Of a DNA stretch of 64,000 nt, positions 17,296-27,577 are shown piece by piece; position 1 is the first letter of the stretch, and each line of letters begins with the position of its first letter. Origin of the DNA: Bog-756 sp963704585 (GTDB taxonomy: Bacteria; Actinomycetota; Acidimicrobiia; Acidimicrobiales; RAAP-2). The stretch covers positions 2,418,001 to 2,482,000 of the forward strand of contig OY969919.1 in assembly GCA_963704585.1 (NCBI GenBank), in the 5' to 3' direction. The position numbers and the translations under genes are program-made. The notes beneath the pieces were generated by a model, which was not told the DNA's origin, searched no databases, and saw only the letters and a program-made list of their open reading frames with translations.

Positions 17296-20200
17296 GTGAC
17301 TGCATCAATTGCGTCCCGTGACGCCGTCCGTAGGTTCTCGCGCTTTGGGGGCACCGGGGAGTCCGCTCGTGAGACTGGACGAGACACTCCTCGAGGTGAA
17401 CGAGGGACTCGGCGGATGCGTTCGGCGTCGACATTGTGGCTGACACTGGTCCTGACGGTTTCGGCCGTCGGCATCGTGCTCGTCGGAGCGACGGCGGGTC
17501 AGGTCCAACCGCTTCGTCACGTCGCCTTGACCAGCGGGAGCAACACCTGGTCGGTGCAGCACGACGGGTTCGACGTTACTGGCATTGCTTGCCCGTCGAC
17601 GTCGACGTGCTTCGCGGCGGGCGACGTCAGTGAGGGCGGCGCGGTCTCGGTCATGACCGGCACGACGTGGGGAAGTCCTTCGCTTGTGTCGGGTACGAAC
17701 GCGATCGGTTCGATCTCGTGCCCGACGACTTCCACCTGCTTCGTGACCGGAGTGAGCACATCGAACGCCCCGGTGGTCGAGGAGACGACGAACGGCGGCA
17801 CCTCCTGGTCGCAGTTTGCGGTCGCGAGCCCGATGAACCAAGCCGAAGGCATCTCGTGTCCGAGCGCGTCGACCTGCGTGGTCGGGGGCGCAGAACCCGC
17901 GGTCGGCCTCCCTGGCGACATCTATGCGGCGACCGCGGTCCTCACCGTCACCGGCAGCACGCCCAGCTGGTCCACACCGCTGCAGCTGGACTTCAATGTG
18001 GTCGCCCGGGGTGTGGACTGCCCGACCACGACGTACTGCGCGATGACCGATGGACCCGCGTTCTACACGTCGACGACGGGAGGAGGCTCCTGGACCCAGG
18101 GGACCGGCGAGGTCCCCTACGGCGGGAACGGCGCAGGCTACAACTCGGTGTCCTGCCCGCAGGTGGGGACTTGTGTCATCTCGGGGTTCTGTCCGTCAGG
18201 GGTCTACGGCTGTGCCAGCGGGATCAACTGGGTCTACGGGATCACCTCCAACTCCGGTGCCACCTGGATTGGCAACGAAGGAGGCGGGGTGATCGCGTCC
18301 GTCTCGTGCGCGCCCGGTGCCTCGGTCTGCCTCGGGGTCGGGTCCGCCTACAACCAGCCGATCAGCTTGTCCACGGAACAGGCGCTCTCGATCTCGCTGT
18401 CGGGGAGCTACACGGTGCTGGCGCTCCCGCTCGTGGAGTCCGAGCCGAGCATTCCGATGAGCGCGGTCACCTGCGCCACGTCGAGCGAGTGCTGGGTCGG
18501 TGGACCCTTCGGTCTCGGCATGGCCGTGGGTACGGCGATCGAGCCCGTGGCCTTCGAAACTCCGGGTATCAACAGCATCTCCTGCGGCAGTGCCACCAAT
18601 TGCCTTGCGGTCACCACCGGCGGTCTCGCCGCGACGAACGACGGCGGACGGACCTGGATCAACCTTCCGCCGATCGCACCGAACAACTGCGCGCCACGCT
18701 GGGGATGCTTCGGACCCAACTCGGTCTCGTGCCTCTCCGCCACCACGTGCTTGCTGACCGGTGGGACCTTCGCGGTCTACGGCAATCCCGGGATGTACCT
18801 GACGACGGACCTGGGCGTGAACTGGACCGGCGTCGGGGATCCCGAGCCCACTCGGTCTGACTACAACGTTCTCGGGTGTGCGCTCGGCACCCAGACCTGT
18901 GCGCTCTTCGGAGACGGCACCATCAGCGGCCAGATCGACCTCACGACCAACGCGGGCACGGTCAACCAGACCTGGACGAGCCTCACCGGCCCGATCGGAG
19001 ACCCGACGGCCGTGGCCTGCGGCTCCTCGACGATGTGCATGGTGTTCGGGGGCTCCGGTGACGCGGAGCTGCTCACCGAGACAGGCGGCACCTGGTCCGC
19101 GTCGTCGGTCACGACGGGCGCATCCGCCCGGCTCAACTCGGTGAGCTGCCCGTCGGCGTCCATGTGCATGGCGGTGGGCTACATCGGAAGCGGCCAGACC
19201 ACGGCAACGGTGCTCGTGGCGTCGATAGCCGGTTCGAGTGCCACGGTCACGAACGACTCGTCGAACCCGGGCGATCCAGCCGTCTCCCTCAACGCGGTCG
19301 CTTGTGACACGTCGACGTCGTGCGCGCTCTTCGGGCCGTCGTCGGCCGCACAGACCACGAACGGCGGGACCACGTTCACCCCGATCGGCGCGTTCTCACC
19401 AAGCACGGTGAGCTTCGCCTCCGCGTCCTGCGGTGCCGTCGGCGCGTGCTTCGCCGCGGGAAACAACCAGTATGGATATCCCCAGGGCACCTGGAACGCG
19501 CTCGTGCTCTCGACAAATGGCATCGCCTCGCCGACGTTCCTCCCCACCCCGCTGCTCGCCTTCGAGACCTACGGCGCGGGAGACGGCTCGCGCGCGTGCT
19601 TCACCTGTGAGATGCAGCGACTCGGCCTCTCACCCCAGGGCTTCAATGGCGACCCGGTGAACACCGCGGACGGTGACTACACCGAGTCGGTCCCGATCGT
19701 GACCATCCCGGGCCTCGGTCCGAACCTCACCTTCACCGCCACCTACGACTCCCAGCTCGCCCAGGCCGAGATGGCGAACGGCGCCAGCAGCCCGGGACTC
19801 GTCGGTTGGGGATGGTCATCGACCGACGGTCTGAGCCTGAGCGGAACTGGCACCGGCGGCAACCTCACCCTCGACGAGGAGGGCGGTGCGCAGATCGTCT
19901 ACGTACCCGCGGCGAGCGGCCCGGGCTTCGACGGCGCCACGTGCCAGTCGAGCGCCTCGGTGCAGTGCTTCGTCTCGGCCGAACCCGACGTCACCGCGGT
20001 GTTGGAGGAGAACACCACGACGAGCACGTACAGCTTCACGCGCAACGGCGGGCTCATGACCTATTCCTTCAACACGAGCGGTCAGCTCACCGCCGAGACG
20101 GACGCCAACGGGCACGCCCTGACCTTCGCCTACGGGGTGACCACGGGATCGCTCTGCTCCGCATCGGGGGTGGCCTGCAACACCGAGACGGACGCCGAGG

Positions 20201-23200
20201 GCCGCACGCTCGACCTCGTCTACGCGACGGCGACCGGGCTGCTCTCGAGCGTTGTGGACCCCGCCGGTCGCACCTGGACCTTCGGCCACGACAGCGCGGG
20301 CGACCTCACGAGCATCACCAACCCGCGGACCGCCGTCGAGTCCTTCGGCTACGACACCGGATCGGCGAACCCGACCATGGTCCACAACCTCAGCCTGCTG
20401 ACCAAGCCCAACGGACAGTCGGGCGGGCCCGACGCTGGCAAGAGCCTCGTGATCAACTACCAGGAGTCGGTCGGATCGGCGACCGCGCCGCTCGGGTACG
20501 TGACCTCGCAGACCGACCCGCAAGGGTTGACGACCAGCTTCTCCTACGCAGGCGACCCGTTGACCTCGGAAGGGTCGACGACGACCACTGATACCCACGG
20601 CAACCAGAGTGAGGACAACTACGTCGAGGGGATCCTCGTCTCGCACGTTGCGGGCCTCAACACGTCGCACCCCGAGACGACGAGCTTCGTCCGCAACGCC
20701 CAGGACGTGCCGACGTCGGTGACCGACGGCAACGGCCACACGACCACCTACACCTACGACGCGAACGGCAACCTGCACACCTCCCAGGACGCAGTGGGCA
20801 ACACCTGGACCTACACCGACAACGCGTTCAACGAGCTGCTCACCTCGACCCCACCGAGCGGCTCGGCGAGCCCCGTCGTCTCCAACGTCTACGACTCGGC
20901 CGGCAACCTCACGAGCACCACCAAGGACCCCTCTTCGCCGCTCACCACCACGTACACGGTCTGTGAGTCGGCGACCTGCACGGTCTCGTCCAACATCTAT
21001 GCCGAGGGTGAGGTCGAGAAAATGACCGATCCGAAGAGCCAGGTCACCACCTACACCTACGACGCGAACGGCGACCTCGCCTCGAGCACCGACGCCAACG
21101 GTGATGACAGCGCGTATGCCTATACCTCGATCGGCCAGCTCTTCTGTGCCGCTTCGCCGAATGCGACCCACGCCGGCGTCGCCTGTCCCTCAAGCCCGGG
21201 GACCCGGGTGGCCGATACGACGAGTGTGACCTTCGATCCGTCGGACACCCTGGTCGCGACCACGACCGATCCGAACGGCAACACCACGACCGACAACTAC
21301 GACCCGAACGGCAACCGGACCTCGGTCGAGGACCCCCTCACCAACACGACGGTGACCGCCTTCGACGCGGACGACCGGCCGAGCTCGGTGACGGAAGGTT
21401 CGGGCAGCCCTGCCCAGAGCGTGACCACCACCGCCTACGACGTGGCGCCGGGCGCGAGCGGGCCCTGCCTCAACACCGTGGCGCACGCGACCTACTGCAC
21501 GGTGAGCACCCAGGCGGAAGGCTCGACCTTCCCGGCGGTCACCACCACCTACTTCGACGCCTTCGACAACGAGATCCAGGTGACCGATCCCGGAGGCCTC
21601 GCCACCACCCACACCTATGACCAGGCGAACAACCTCGCCACCACGACGACCAACGCGGGCACCACGACCTACGGCTACTACGCGAACAACTGGCTCAACA
21701 CGGTCACCTACTCGTCGCCGGGTAGCGGGTACGGTGCGATCACGACGCCGACCACCTACACCTACTACGGCGACGGCATCCGCCACACCATGGTGGACAC
21801 GACGGGGACGACCACCTACGGCTACGACGCCTACGGACGGCTCCAGAGCGTCGTCAGCGGGGCCGGGAACCAGGTCACCTACGGCTACGACCTGGCCTCG
21901 AACGTGACCTGCGTCTCGTATCCGAACTCGGGAACCAACACCTGCCAGAACGCGTCCTCGGGCACCGGGATCCTCACCTACGGCTACAACCCGGCGAACC
22001 TCGTGACGTCGCTGAAGGACTGGAAAGGCAAGACCACCACGTTCGGCTACGACAAGGACGGGAACTGGACGTCGACCACGTACCCGACGACCACCGACGC
22101 GACATCAGTCGCCCAGACCTTCGGGAACGCCGACAACCCGACCGGCCAGACGGTGACCAACTCGACGCTGACGGGCGGCTCGCAGGCGACGGCCTGGACC
22201 CCGAACGCGGACGAGAACATCGGGACGGTCCAGGTGAACGGCGGCACGGTCAACAACGTCGGCTACAACGCGCTCAACCAGGTCACCTCTCTCGCCGGCT
22301 CGGAGTCCGCCTCCTACGACCAGCTCGGCCGCATCACCGCCGACACGACGAGCTCGTCGACGTACCTCGGCTACAACGCGGACTCCGCCCTCTGCTGGAC
22401 GTCCCCGACGGCCCCGGTTGGCTCGACGAGCTGCACCAGCCCGCCGGCGAGCTCGACCACGGTCGGGGTCGACTCGATCAGCGCCCGCTGCTTCAGCGAC
22501 ACGGCCGGTGGCACCGGGACGTGTGCTGCCCCGCCCGCCGACACGACCACCACCACCTACGCCTACAACCAGGCCGGCGAGCTCACCTGCCTCACCGCTG
22601 TGGGAGCGGCGACCCACAACTGCAACAACCCGGTGAGCACGAGAACGACCACTTACGGCTACAACGGCGACGGCCTTCGCACGTCGGACACGCCGGCGAG
22701 GGGAACGCTCCAGCAGTTCACCTGGGACGTGTCCGGCTCGGTGCCGAAGCTCCTCGCGGACGGCACGCACTCCTATCTCTACGGACCGAATGGCGTGGCG
22801 GTCGAGGACGTGACCACCTCAAATTCAACGGATACCTTCCTCGTCTCGGATCCGACCGGTGTGCGCTACCAGTTCAAGTTGACGGGGGTCCTCGACGGAT
22901 CGAACAGCTACACCCTCTACGGCAACTGCATCTCGTGCACCGCGCCGACCAAGTTCGGCTTCGCCGACGGGTACACGGACGCCAATGGTCTCGTGTACCT
23001 GATCCACCGCTACTACGACCCGTCAACGGGGCAGTTCGTGAGCGTGGATCCGCTGGTCTCGGTGACGAAGGCGCCGTACTCGTACGCCGGAGACGACCCG
23101 GTCAATGGACGGGATCCCTCTGGGTTGTGCGACTCCAATCCGCTAAGTGGAAGCTTCTGGACTCAGGGGAACTGCATCGCCGGAGCAGTCGGCGGACCTC

Positions 23201-23535
23201 GTGGTGGCGGTGGCGAGTCCGTCGGTGGCGTCCTCAAATCCGTCGGTGTTCTTGCTGCCACGGACGTCGTAGTTGTGGTCGGAGGTGCTTACGCGGTCGG
23301 TGTTGCTTCCTCGTTTGCTGGCGCCGCAGAGATTGGAGGCGTCGCTGCTTCTGCGGAAGCAGCGAGCGGGTCGCTTTTGAGTATTAGTTACCCCATCGAT
23401 GTTCTGACGGTCGGTTTCGTGTTGGTTCCTACGGCACTGGGCCCGCCGGGATTGGCGCTCGCCGCACTTTGGTGGCTTGCGCACGGCACAGCTGGTGCTG
23501 CCGCACCGAACCGAAACCGAAGCGGATGTCAGTGA
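17296..23535 (+). CDS. Giant secreted Rhs/YD-repeat protein with a cysteine-paired repeat domain
   Basis: 2079 residues from the GTG at 17296, preceded by GGAGGAG at ideal spacing; an ATG at 17416 is the alternative. A basic leader precedes a hydrophobic signal or anchor (residues 41-70). Residues about 90-730 contain 14 copies of a unit with a C-x5/6-C pair (for example ISCPTTSTCFVTG), in the style of a BNR or sortilin-like propeller. From about 785 the RHS part begins (GDPVNTADGDY), with many YD repeats such as TTTYTYDANGNL. The Rhs core end (HRYYDPSTGQFVSVDP ... DPVNGRDPSGL) falls near 1904-1945, followed by a Gly/Ala-rich hydrophobic tip of about 134 residues. Such proteins shelter a C-terminal toxin; this tip looks membrane-active, which is inference. 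Confidence 0.9.
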   Translation: MTASIASRDAVRRFSRFGGTGESARETGRDTPRGERGTRRMRSASTLWLTLVLTVSAVGIVLVGATAGQVQPLRHVALTSGSNTWSVQHDGFDVTGIACPSTSTCFAAGDVSEGGAVSVMTGTTWGSPSLVSGTNAIGSISCPTTSTCFVTGVSTSNAPVVEETTNGGTSWSQFAVASPMNQAEGISCPSASTCVVGGAEPAVGLPGDIYAATAVLTVTGSTPSWSTPLQLDFNVVARGVDCPTTTYCAMTDGPAFYTSTTGGGSWTQGTGEVPYGGNGAGYNSVSCPQVGTCVISGFCPSGVYGCASGINWVYGITSNSGATWIGNEGGGVIASVSCAPGASVCLGVGSAYNQPISLSTEQALSISLSGSYTVLALPLVESEPSIPMSAVTCATSSECWVGGPFGLGMAVGTAIEPVAFETPGINSISCGSATNCLAVTTGGLAATNDGGRTWINLPPIAPNNCAPRWGCFGPNSVSCLSATTCLLTGGTFAVYGNPGMYLTTDLGVNWTGVGDPEPTRSDYNVLGCALGTQTCALFGDGTISGQIDLTTNAGTVNQTWTSLTGPIGDPTAVACGSSTMCMVFGGSGDAELLTETGGTWSASSVTTGASARLNSVSCPSASMCMAVGYIGSGQTTATVLVASIAGSSATVTNDSSNPGDPAVSLNAVACDTSTSCALFGPSSAAQTTNGGTTFTPIGAFSPSTVSFASASCGAVGACFAAGNNQYGYPQGTWNALVLSTNGIASPTFLPTPLLAFETYGAGDGSRACFTCEMQRLGLSPQGFNGDPVNTADGDYTESVPIVTIPGLGPNLTFTATYDSQLAQAEMANGASSPGLVGWGWSSTDGLSLSGTGTGGNLTLDEEGGAQIVYVPAASGPGFDGATCQSSASVQCFVSAEPDVTAVLEENTTTSTYSFTRNGGLMTYSFNTSGQLTAETDANGHALTFAYGVTTGSLCSASGVACNTETDAEGRTLDLVYATATGLLSSVVDPAGRTWTFGHDSAGDLTSITNPRTAVESFGYDTGSANPTMVHNLSLLTKPNGQSGGPDAGKSLVINYQESVGSATAPLGYVTSQTDPQGLTTSFSYAGDPLTSEGSTTTTDTHGNQSEDNYVEGILVSHVAGLNTSHPETTSFVRNAQDVPTSVTDGNGHTTTYTYDANGNLHTSQDAVGNTWTYTDNAFNELLTSTPPSGSASPVVSNVYDSAGNLTSTTKDPSSPLTTTYTVCESATCTVSSNIYAEGEVEKMTDPKSQVTTYTYDANGDLASSTDANGDDSAYAYTSIGQLFCAASPNATHAGVACPSSPGTRVADTTSVTFDPSDTLVATTTDPNGNTTTDNYDPNGNRTSVEDPLTNTTVTAFDADDRPSSVTEGSGSPAQSVTTTAYDVAPGASGPCLNTVAHATYCTVSTQAEGSTFPAVTTTYFDAFDNEIQVTDPGGLATTHTYDQANNLATTTTNAGTTTYGYYANNWLNTVTYSSPGSGYGAITTPTTYTYYGDGIRHTMVDTTGTTTYGYDAYGRLQSVVSGAGNQVTYGYDLASNVTCVSYPNSGTNTCQNASSGTGILTYGYNPANLVTSLKDWKGKTTTFGYDKDGNWTSTTYPTTTDATSVAQTFGNADNPTGQTVTNSTLTGGSQATAWTPNADENIGTVQVNGGTVNNVGYNALNQVTSLAGSESASYDQLGRITADTTSSSTYLGYNADSALCWTSPTAPVGSTSCTSPPASSTTVGVDSISARCFSDTAGGTGTCAAPPADTTTTTYAYNQAGELTCLTAVGAATHNCNNPVSTRTTTYGYNGDGLRTSDTPARGTLQQFTWDVSGSVPKLLADGTHSYLYGPNGVAVEDVTTSNSTDTFLVSDPTGVRYQFKLTGVLDGSNSYTLYGNCISCTAPTKFGFADGYTDANGLVYLIHRYYDPSTGQFVSVDPLVSVTKAPYSYAGDDPVNGRDPSGLCDSNPLSGSFWTQGNCIAGAVGGPRGGGGESVGGVLKSVGVLAATDVVVVVGGAYAVGVASSFAGAAEIGGVAASAEAASGSLLSISYPIDVLTVGFVLVPTALGPPGLALAALWWLAHGTAGAAAPNRNRSGCQ

Positions 23536-23536
23536 T

Positions 23537-24235
23537 GTGAAGGTGCTCATTCCTCGCTCGCAGGCGTCGCGACTCTTCCGCAGTCTGCAGTTCGTCGGTG
23601 TGGCGGCAGCCGCCATTGGGCTTGTCGTCGGACTTGAACAGAATGGTGCTCTGAGGTGGGTCATTTGGCTGGCGACCTGGCTGCTGGCTGTCTGGTGCTT
23701 CACGGCCGGAACCCTGGGGCTTCAGCGGGTGCGACGTCTCGATGCGGACTCGTCCGTGACCCGACCCGAAGACGATTCGCTGAGCCCGGACGTCCGATCG
23801 TCACCGCGACCGACTCTCATCGACGAACTGGACAAGGGTCGTTTTGTTGCGGGGCAGGCGCCGAAATGGGGTGACAAGGCAGCTGCGCTCATGTGGAAGC
23901 GCCAACAAGACCGGAGACTGCTTGCTGTGCTGGTGAGCCTGGTGTTTCTGGTGGCCGTGCTGTCCAACATGCACAAGCCCCTGGCATGGGCTCTCTTGTT
24001 CATTGGGGTCAGCATCGGGCTGCTGGTGGCAGTCAGGACAGTCAATTACGGACGAAAGATGTATCGAGCAGCATCAGAAACGCTGGGAGTAGCGGTGGAC
24101 CGGAGGAGGGGACATGCGCCGCCCCGCCGATCCCCCGCCTACGAGGAGTGGTGCACGAAGAACGGGTTGACTCCCTATGCAGCGTCGCAGCGCTTTGGAC
24201 GGGGAAAGCAAAGTTCGGGGTCTCGGCCCTCCTGA
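23537..24235 (+). CDS. Four-span membrane protein, candidate immunity protein to the Rhs tip
   Basis: 232 residues from a GTG just after the Rhs stop (one base apart). It has two pairs of hydrophobic spans (FRSLQFVGVAAAAIGLVVGL, WVIWLATWLLAVWCFTAGTL, then LLAVLVSLVFLVAVLSN and ALLFIGVSIGLLVAVRTV) with a polar loop between the pairs and a charged tail. Genes directly downstream of Rhs tips usually encode the cognate immunity protein, and a membrane protein fits a membrane-acting tip. No sequence family is recognised; the start could lie earlier, overlapping the Rhs gene. Confidence 0.55.
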   Translation: MKVLIPRSQASRLFRSLQFVGVAAAAIGLVVGLEQNGALRWVIWLATWLLAVWCFTAGTLGLQRVRRLDADSSVTRPEDDSLSPDVRSSPRPTLIDELDKGRFVAGQAPKWGDKAAALMWKRQQDRRLLAVLVSLVFLVAVLSNMHKPLAWALLFIGVSIGLLVAVRTVNYGRKMYRAASETLGVAVDRRRGHAPPRRSPAYEEWCTKNGLTPYAASQRFGRGKQSSGSRPS

Positions 24236-24410
24236 TCCGCATTGTCGGTGCTCGCGGACATGTCGGCGTCCTCGCGAACACCGTGCCCTGACCCACCCCC
24301 GGCATCCCCTGCGTCACTTTCGCGAACCCGCGCCCCAGTTCTTGTCACACCTGCGAATTACCTTGAACACGATTGCAACCCCCTTCGGGGGCGTGCAGGA
24401 GGAGTCGGGC

Positions 24411-24941
24411 GTGGCCTGGATGCGGATGATGGGAGCGGAGTCGGTCGACTACCACCGCGAAACCATCATCGAGCGCGGCGACGACTTCCCCGGCGCCGCC
24501 CTCGAGTACTACGGGTCCCGGGGCGAGACCCCGCTCGCCTGGGGCGGCTCGGGTGCTGCGTCCCTCGGCCTCACTGGTGCGGTCGACAACCCCTCCTACG
24601 ACGCCCTCTACGGACCGGGTGGGGCGACCGACCCCGTGACCGGCGAACGTCTGGTGTCGGCCAAACGGCCGGGCATGGAGCTGGTCATCGCCGCCCACAA
24701 GTCGGTGGCCGAACTGGGTGTGCTCGGCCGGGCCGAGGACATGCACGCCATCATGGACGCCGAGCGGGACGCCACGCTGAGCTATCTGGACGACCTGACC
24801 AAAGAGCGCGGTGGACGCCGAGGACGAGAAGCACTCCCGACCGAGACCACCGGGCTGGTCTACGCGACAGCCCGCCACGCCACCACCCGGGCCGGTGACC
24901 CGGGCCCCCACGATCACGTCCTGATCGCCAACGTGATCGAG
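24411..24941 (+). pseudogene. MobF (TrwC/TraI-type) relaxase, N-terminal fragment
   Basis: 177 codons from a GTG with AGGAGG eight bases upstream. It matches the N-terminal relaxase domain of MobF proteins: early YHRE region, the KRPGMELVIAAHKSV segment, and the three-histidine metal motif HATTRAGDPGPHDHVLIANV near the break. The frame runs directly into the left end of the IS21-family element at 24942. The rest of the relaxase, including the helicase part, is not found beyond the IS, so it was lost by a deletion as well as an insertion. The 24236-24410 stretch before it holds nothing recognisable. Confidence 0.8.
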
Positions 24942-25007
24942 TGTGAATCACGATCCAAAACGGCAGCGCGTGATGGCCGAAAACGGCAGCACTGCGGTTG
25001 TCTGAAG

Positions 25008-25823
25008 TTAGCTTGAGGCGGGAGTCTCGTCCACGGTTTTGGTGACTGATTTGGCGGCCGCGCGGTTCGTCCGGGCCTTGGCGTCTTGGAGCCGGTAGCT
25101 CTCGCCCTTCGTCTCGATGATCCGACAGCGATGGGTGAGACGGTCCAGCGTGGCGCCGGTAAGCCGTTCGGAGCCGAGGACCTCGGTCCACGACTCGAAG
25201 GGCAGGTTCGTCGTCACGATCAAGCTGGTGCGCTCGTACGCGGTCGAGATGACGTCGAAGAGCAGTTCGGAGCCGACCTTGGAGGCGGGCACGTAGCCGA
25301 GCTCGTCGAGGACGAGCAGGTCGAGCTTGGCCAAGGTGGCCTTCAGGCGCAGGAAGGTCCGCTCGTCCCGGGCCTCGATCAGCGCGGTGACCAGCTCGGT
25401 GGTGCGGATGAAGCGGACCCGATAGCCCCTGGCACAGGCCTCGGCGGCGAGCGCGATGGCCAGGTGACTTTTCCCGGTTCCGGGGTTGCCCACCATCAAG
25501 ATGTTCTCCTTCTTGTCGATGTACTCGCAGCGCATGAGCTCGGCGACGAGCACCTTGTTGACCGAGGGCCGGGCCGCGAAGTCGAAGGTCTCGAGCGTCT
25601 TCATGGTCGGAAAGCGCGCTGCTTTGACCCGGCGCTCCGCTGCCCGTTTCTCGCGTTCGAGCAATTCGAGCTCGGTCAGGCGCAGCAGATAGGAGAGGTG
25701 GTCGACGTTGTCGGCGGTGGCCTGGGCGGCCACCTTCTCGCACTCGGCGGCCACCGTCGGGAGGCGGAGGGCCTTGAGGTGATGGTGCAAGAGCACCGAT
25801 GACTTGGACTCGGTTGCTTTCAC
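25008..25823 (-). CDS. istB: IS21-family ATP-binding transposition helper
   Basis: 271 residues with a DnaC-like AAA+ core: Walker A GNPGTGKSH at about residues 111-119, Walker B LLVLDELGY, and the IstB-type C-terminal RIIETKGESYRL. It assists target choice and activates the IstA transposase. Its GTG start has AAGGAG eight bases upstream. A 124-base gap separates it from istA, larger than in many IS21 elements. Confidence 0.93.
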   Translation of the reverse strand: MKATESKSSVLLHHHLKALRLPTVAAECEKVAAQATADNVDHLSYLLRLTELELLEREKRAAERRVKAARFPTMKTLETFDFAARPSVNKVLVAELMRCEYIDKKENILMVGNPGTGKSHLAIALAAEACARGYRVRFIRTTELVTALIEARDERTFLRLKATLAKLDLLVLDELGYVPASKVGSELLFDVISTAYERTSLIVTTNLPFESWTEVLGSERLTGATLDRLTHRCRIIETKGESYRLQDAKARTNRAAAKSVTKTVDETPASS

Positions 25824-25947
25824 GGTGTTGCTCCTTTCTTCTGGCGCATGGTGCGCCGTGGTTGAAGCCGCACTCCCAGATGCCCTGAGAGGCGACGGAT
25901 GGAACCGGCTGGACCCCAGTGCCGGAGATCGACCTGGGAAAACACGC

Positions 25948-27441
25948 TCAGCCCGTCGCGGTGAGGGCCCGATAGGCCGTCAGGTCCGGTGTCTCGATAG
26001 CCACGGATTTGAGATGAGGGTGGCCGTCGAGGCTGAAGAGTCCGACCGGTTGCTCGGCGTGGTGGAACAAGATCAAGGCGATGGCGTCCGATCCCGTGGC
26101 GCCGATGGCGAGCGCGGACTCGACGGCCTTGGTCAGGGCGGGGATGGTCGAGTTCTCGAGGAGGCGCAGCACCTTGATGAACTCGCGGGTGCCGCCGTGT
26201 CCGAGATCGGCCTCGAGACGGCGGCGCAACGTGGCGAAGCACCCGGGCAGCTCCCAGTGCTCGAGCGGCCGGGCAAAGTCGAAGGCGCCGGGCTTGCGTT
26301 CGAGGAGGGCCAGGTAGTGCAGCGGGTCGAAACTGATGTGCTCCTTGCCCCAGTGGCGGACGTGCCGGGCGATGACGTCGGCCCCGCTGGTGACGGCGAC
26401 GTCTTCGATGCCGCCGAGGACAGTCACCTCGTGATGCGCGTACGCGGTCGGCACCGAGTAGTCGTTGCGGTCGAAGCGCACCAGCGAGAGCGAGTTGGCG
26501 TGACCCTGGACGACGCGGCGGGGCTCGAAGGACTCGGCCGGCAATGCCAGCAGGGCGGCCCGGTCCTCGACCAGGCGCTCGGCCTTGGTGCCGACCTTGC
26601 CGCGGACCCGGCGGAACAGGTCGGCATAACAGGCCGCGGCCAGGTACTCGTTCAGCGCGGCCCACGAGGGGAATGACGGGACCGGGACCAAGAGGTTGCG
26701 CCGGCTGTAGCCGACGTGGTTCTCGACGTGGCCCTTCTCGTTGCCCCGGCCCACCCGGCAGAAGTGGTGGCTGAAGAGGTGATGGCTCTCGAGGGCCAAG
26801 AATCCCCTGGTCAGCTCGCGCTCGGTGCCCATCACCTTGGTCACCGCGATGGTGGTGTTGTCATAGGAGATCCGCACCGGCACGCCACCGAAGAAGGCGA
26901 AGCCGGCCACGTGCGCGGCCTGGAACGTCTCGGTGCACTCGCGCGGGTACGCGGAGAGGAAGTACGTGTCCGAATAGGGCAGCGTGATCAGCCCGAGGGC
27001 GGTCTTGGTGCGCTCGCCGGCGATCTCGACGACGGCCTCGCCGAAGTCGAACTGGGCGTGACCGGGCGGGTGGGAAAGCGGGACGAAGGCCTCCTTGGAG
27101 TAGCGCTTGGCCCGCTGCACCGCGGTCTGCACCTGCGAGTAACAGCCGGTGTAGCCGTATTCGTCACGCAGGCGCTTATGGATCCGCCGGGCGGTGTGGC
27201 GTTGCTTGGGCGGGGCCTCCTTGTCGGCGGCGAGGATCTCGTCGATCACGCCCAAGAAGGGCCCGATCACGGGCTTCCGTCGCACCTCGGCCAGCTGATA
27301 GCCCGGAGGCTCGACGTTGGCCAGGATCCGGGCCAGGGCCTGGTGCCCGATCCCGTAGTCCCGATAGATCGAACGCTTCGACGCTCCTTCGACCAGGACC
27401 TTGCGGCGGATCTCGGTCCATTCGTCCATGTCGGTGTGCAC
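25948..27441 (-). CDS. istA: IS21-family DDE transposase
   Basis: 497 residues with an N-terminal helix-turn-helix (GASKRSIYRDYGIGHQALAR) and an rve integrase core whose DDE residues fall in AQFDFGEA, ISYDNTTIAV and GRGNEKGHVENHV. A conserved C-terminal Mu-transposase-like domain follows. It appears intact, so the element could still move. The GTG at 27441 or the ATG at 27429 could start it. Confidence 0.93.
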   Translation of the reverse strand: MHTDMDEWTEIRRKVLVEGASKRSIYRDYGIGHQALARILANVEPPGYQLAEVRRKPVIGPFLGVIDEILAADKEAPPKQRHTARRIHKRLRDEYGYTGCYSQVQTAVQRAKRYSKEAFVPLSHPPGHAQFDFGEAVVEIAGERTKTALGLITLPYSDTYFLSAYPRECTETFQAAHVAGFAFFGGVPVRISYDNTTIAVTKVMGTERELTRGFLALESHHLFSHHFCRVGRGNEKGHVENHVGYSRRNLLVPVPSFPSWAALNEYLAAACYADLFRRVRGKVGTKAERLVEDRAALLALPAESFEPRRVVQGHANSLSLVRFDRNDYSVPTAYAHHEVTVLGGIEDVAVTSGADVIARHVRHWGKEHISFDPLHYLALLERKPGAFDFARPLEHWELPGCFATLRRRLEADLGHGGTREFIKVLRLLENSTIPALTKAVESALAIGATGSDAIALILFHHAEQPVGLFSLDGHPHLKSVAIETPDLTAYRALTATG

Positions 27442-27577
27442 CCTTCTCCCGTCTGCTCGTCGCCCTCAGGCCCGAAGCCTGGGAGCCGGACCGAACAGAT
27501 CCGGGGATACTCAGGTGCTGCCGTTTTCGGCCGTGATTTCCACGCTCAGGTGCTGCCGTTTTCGATCATGATTTACA

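Larger units (their letters stand above)
24942..27577 (-). mobile_element. IS21-family insertion sequence
   Basis: About 2.64 kb, encoding IstA and IstB on the minus strand. The left end reads TGTGAATCACGATC and the right end, reversed, TGTAAATCATGATC, each followed by AAAACGGCAGC; the block GGCCGAAAACGGCAGCAC repeats farther inside at 24975 and about 27515. Multiple internal copies of an end sequence are typical of IS21 ends. No target duplication is visible at the outer edges, and unrelated broken genes flank it, so flanking DNA was probably deleted after insertion. Confidence 0.9.

Noticed and set aside
17371..17378. GAGACTGG before the large Rhs gene, like that of the orphan tips
   Set aside because: The second shared block (AACACGCGTCC) is absent at the expected distance, so this is chance.
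19816..21171. A 451-codon minus-strand frame inside the Rhs gene
   Set aside because: Composition is dominated by Val/Gly/Arg from the antisense of YD repeats; no independent support.
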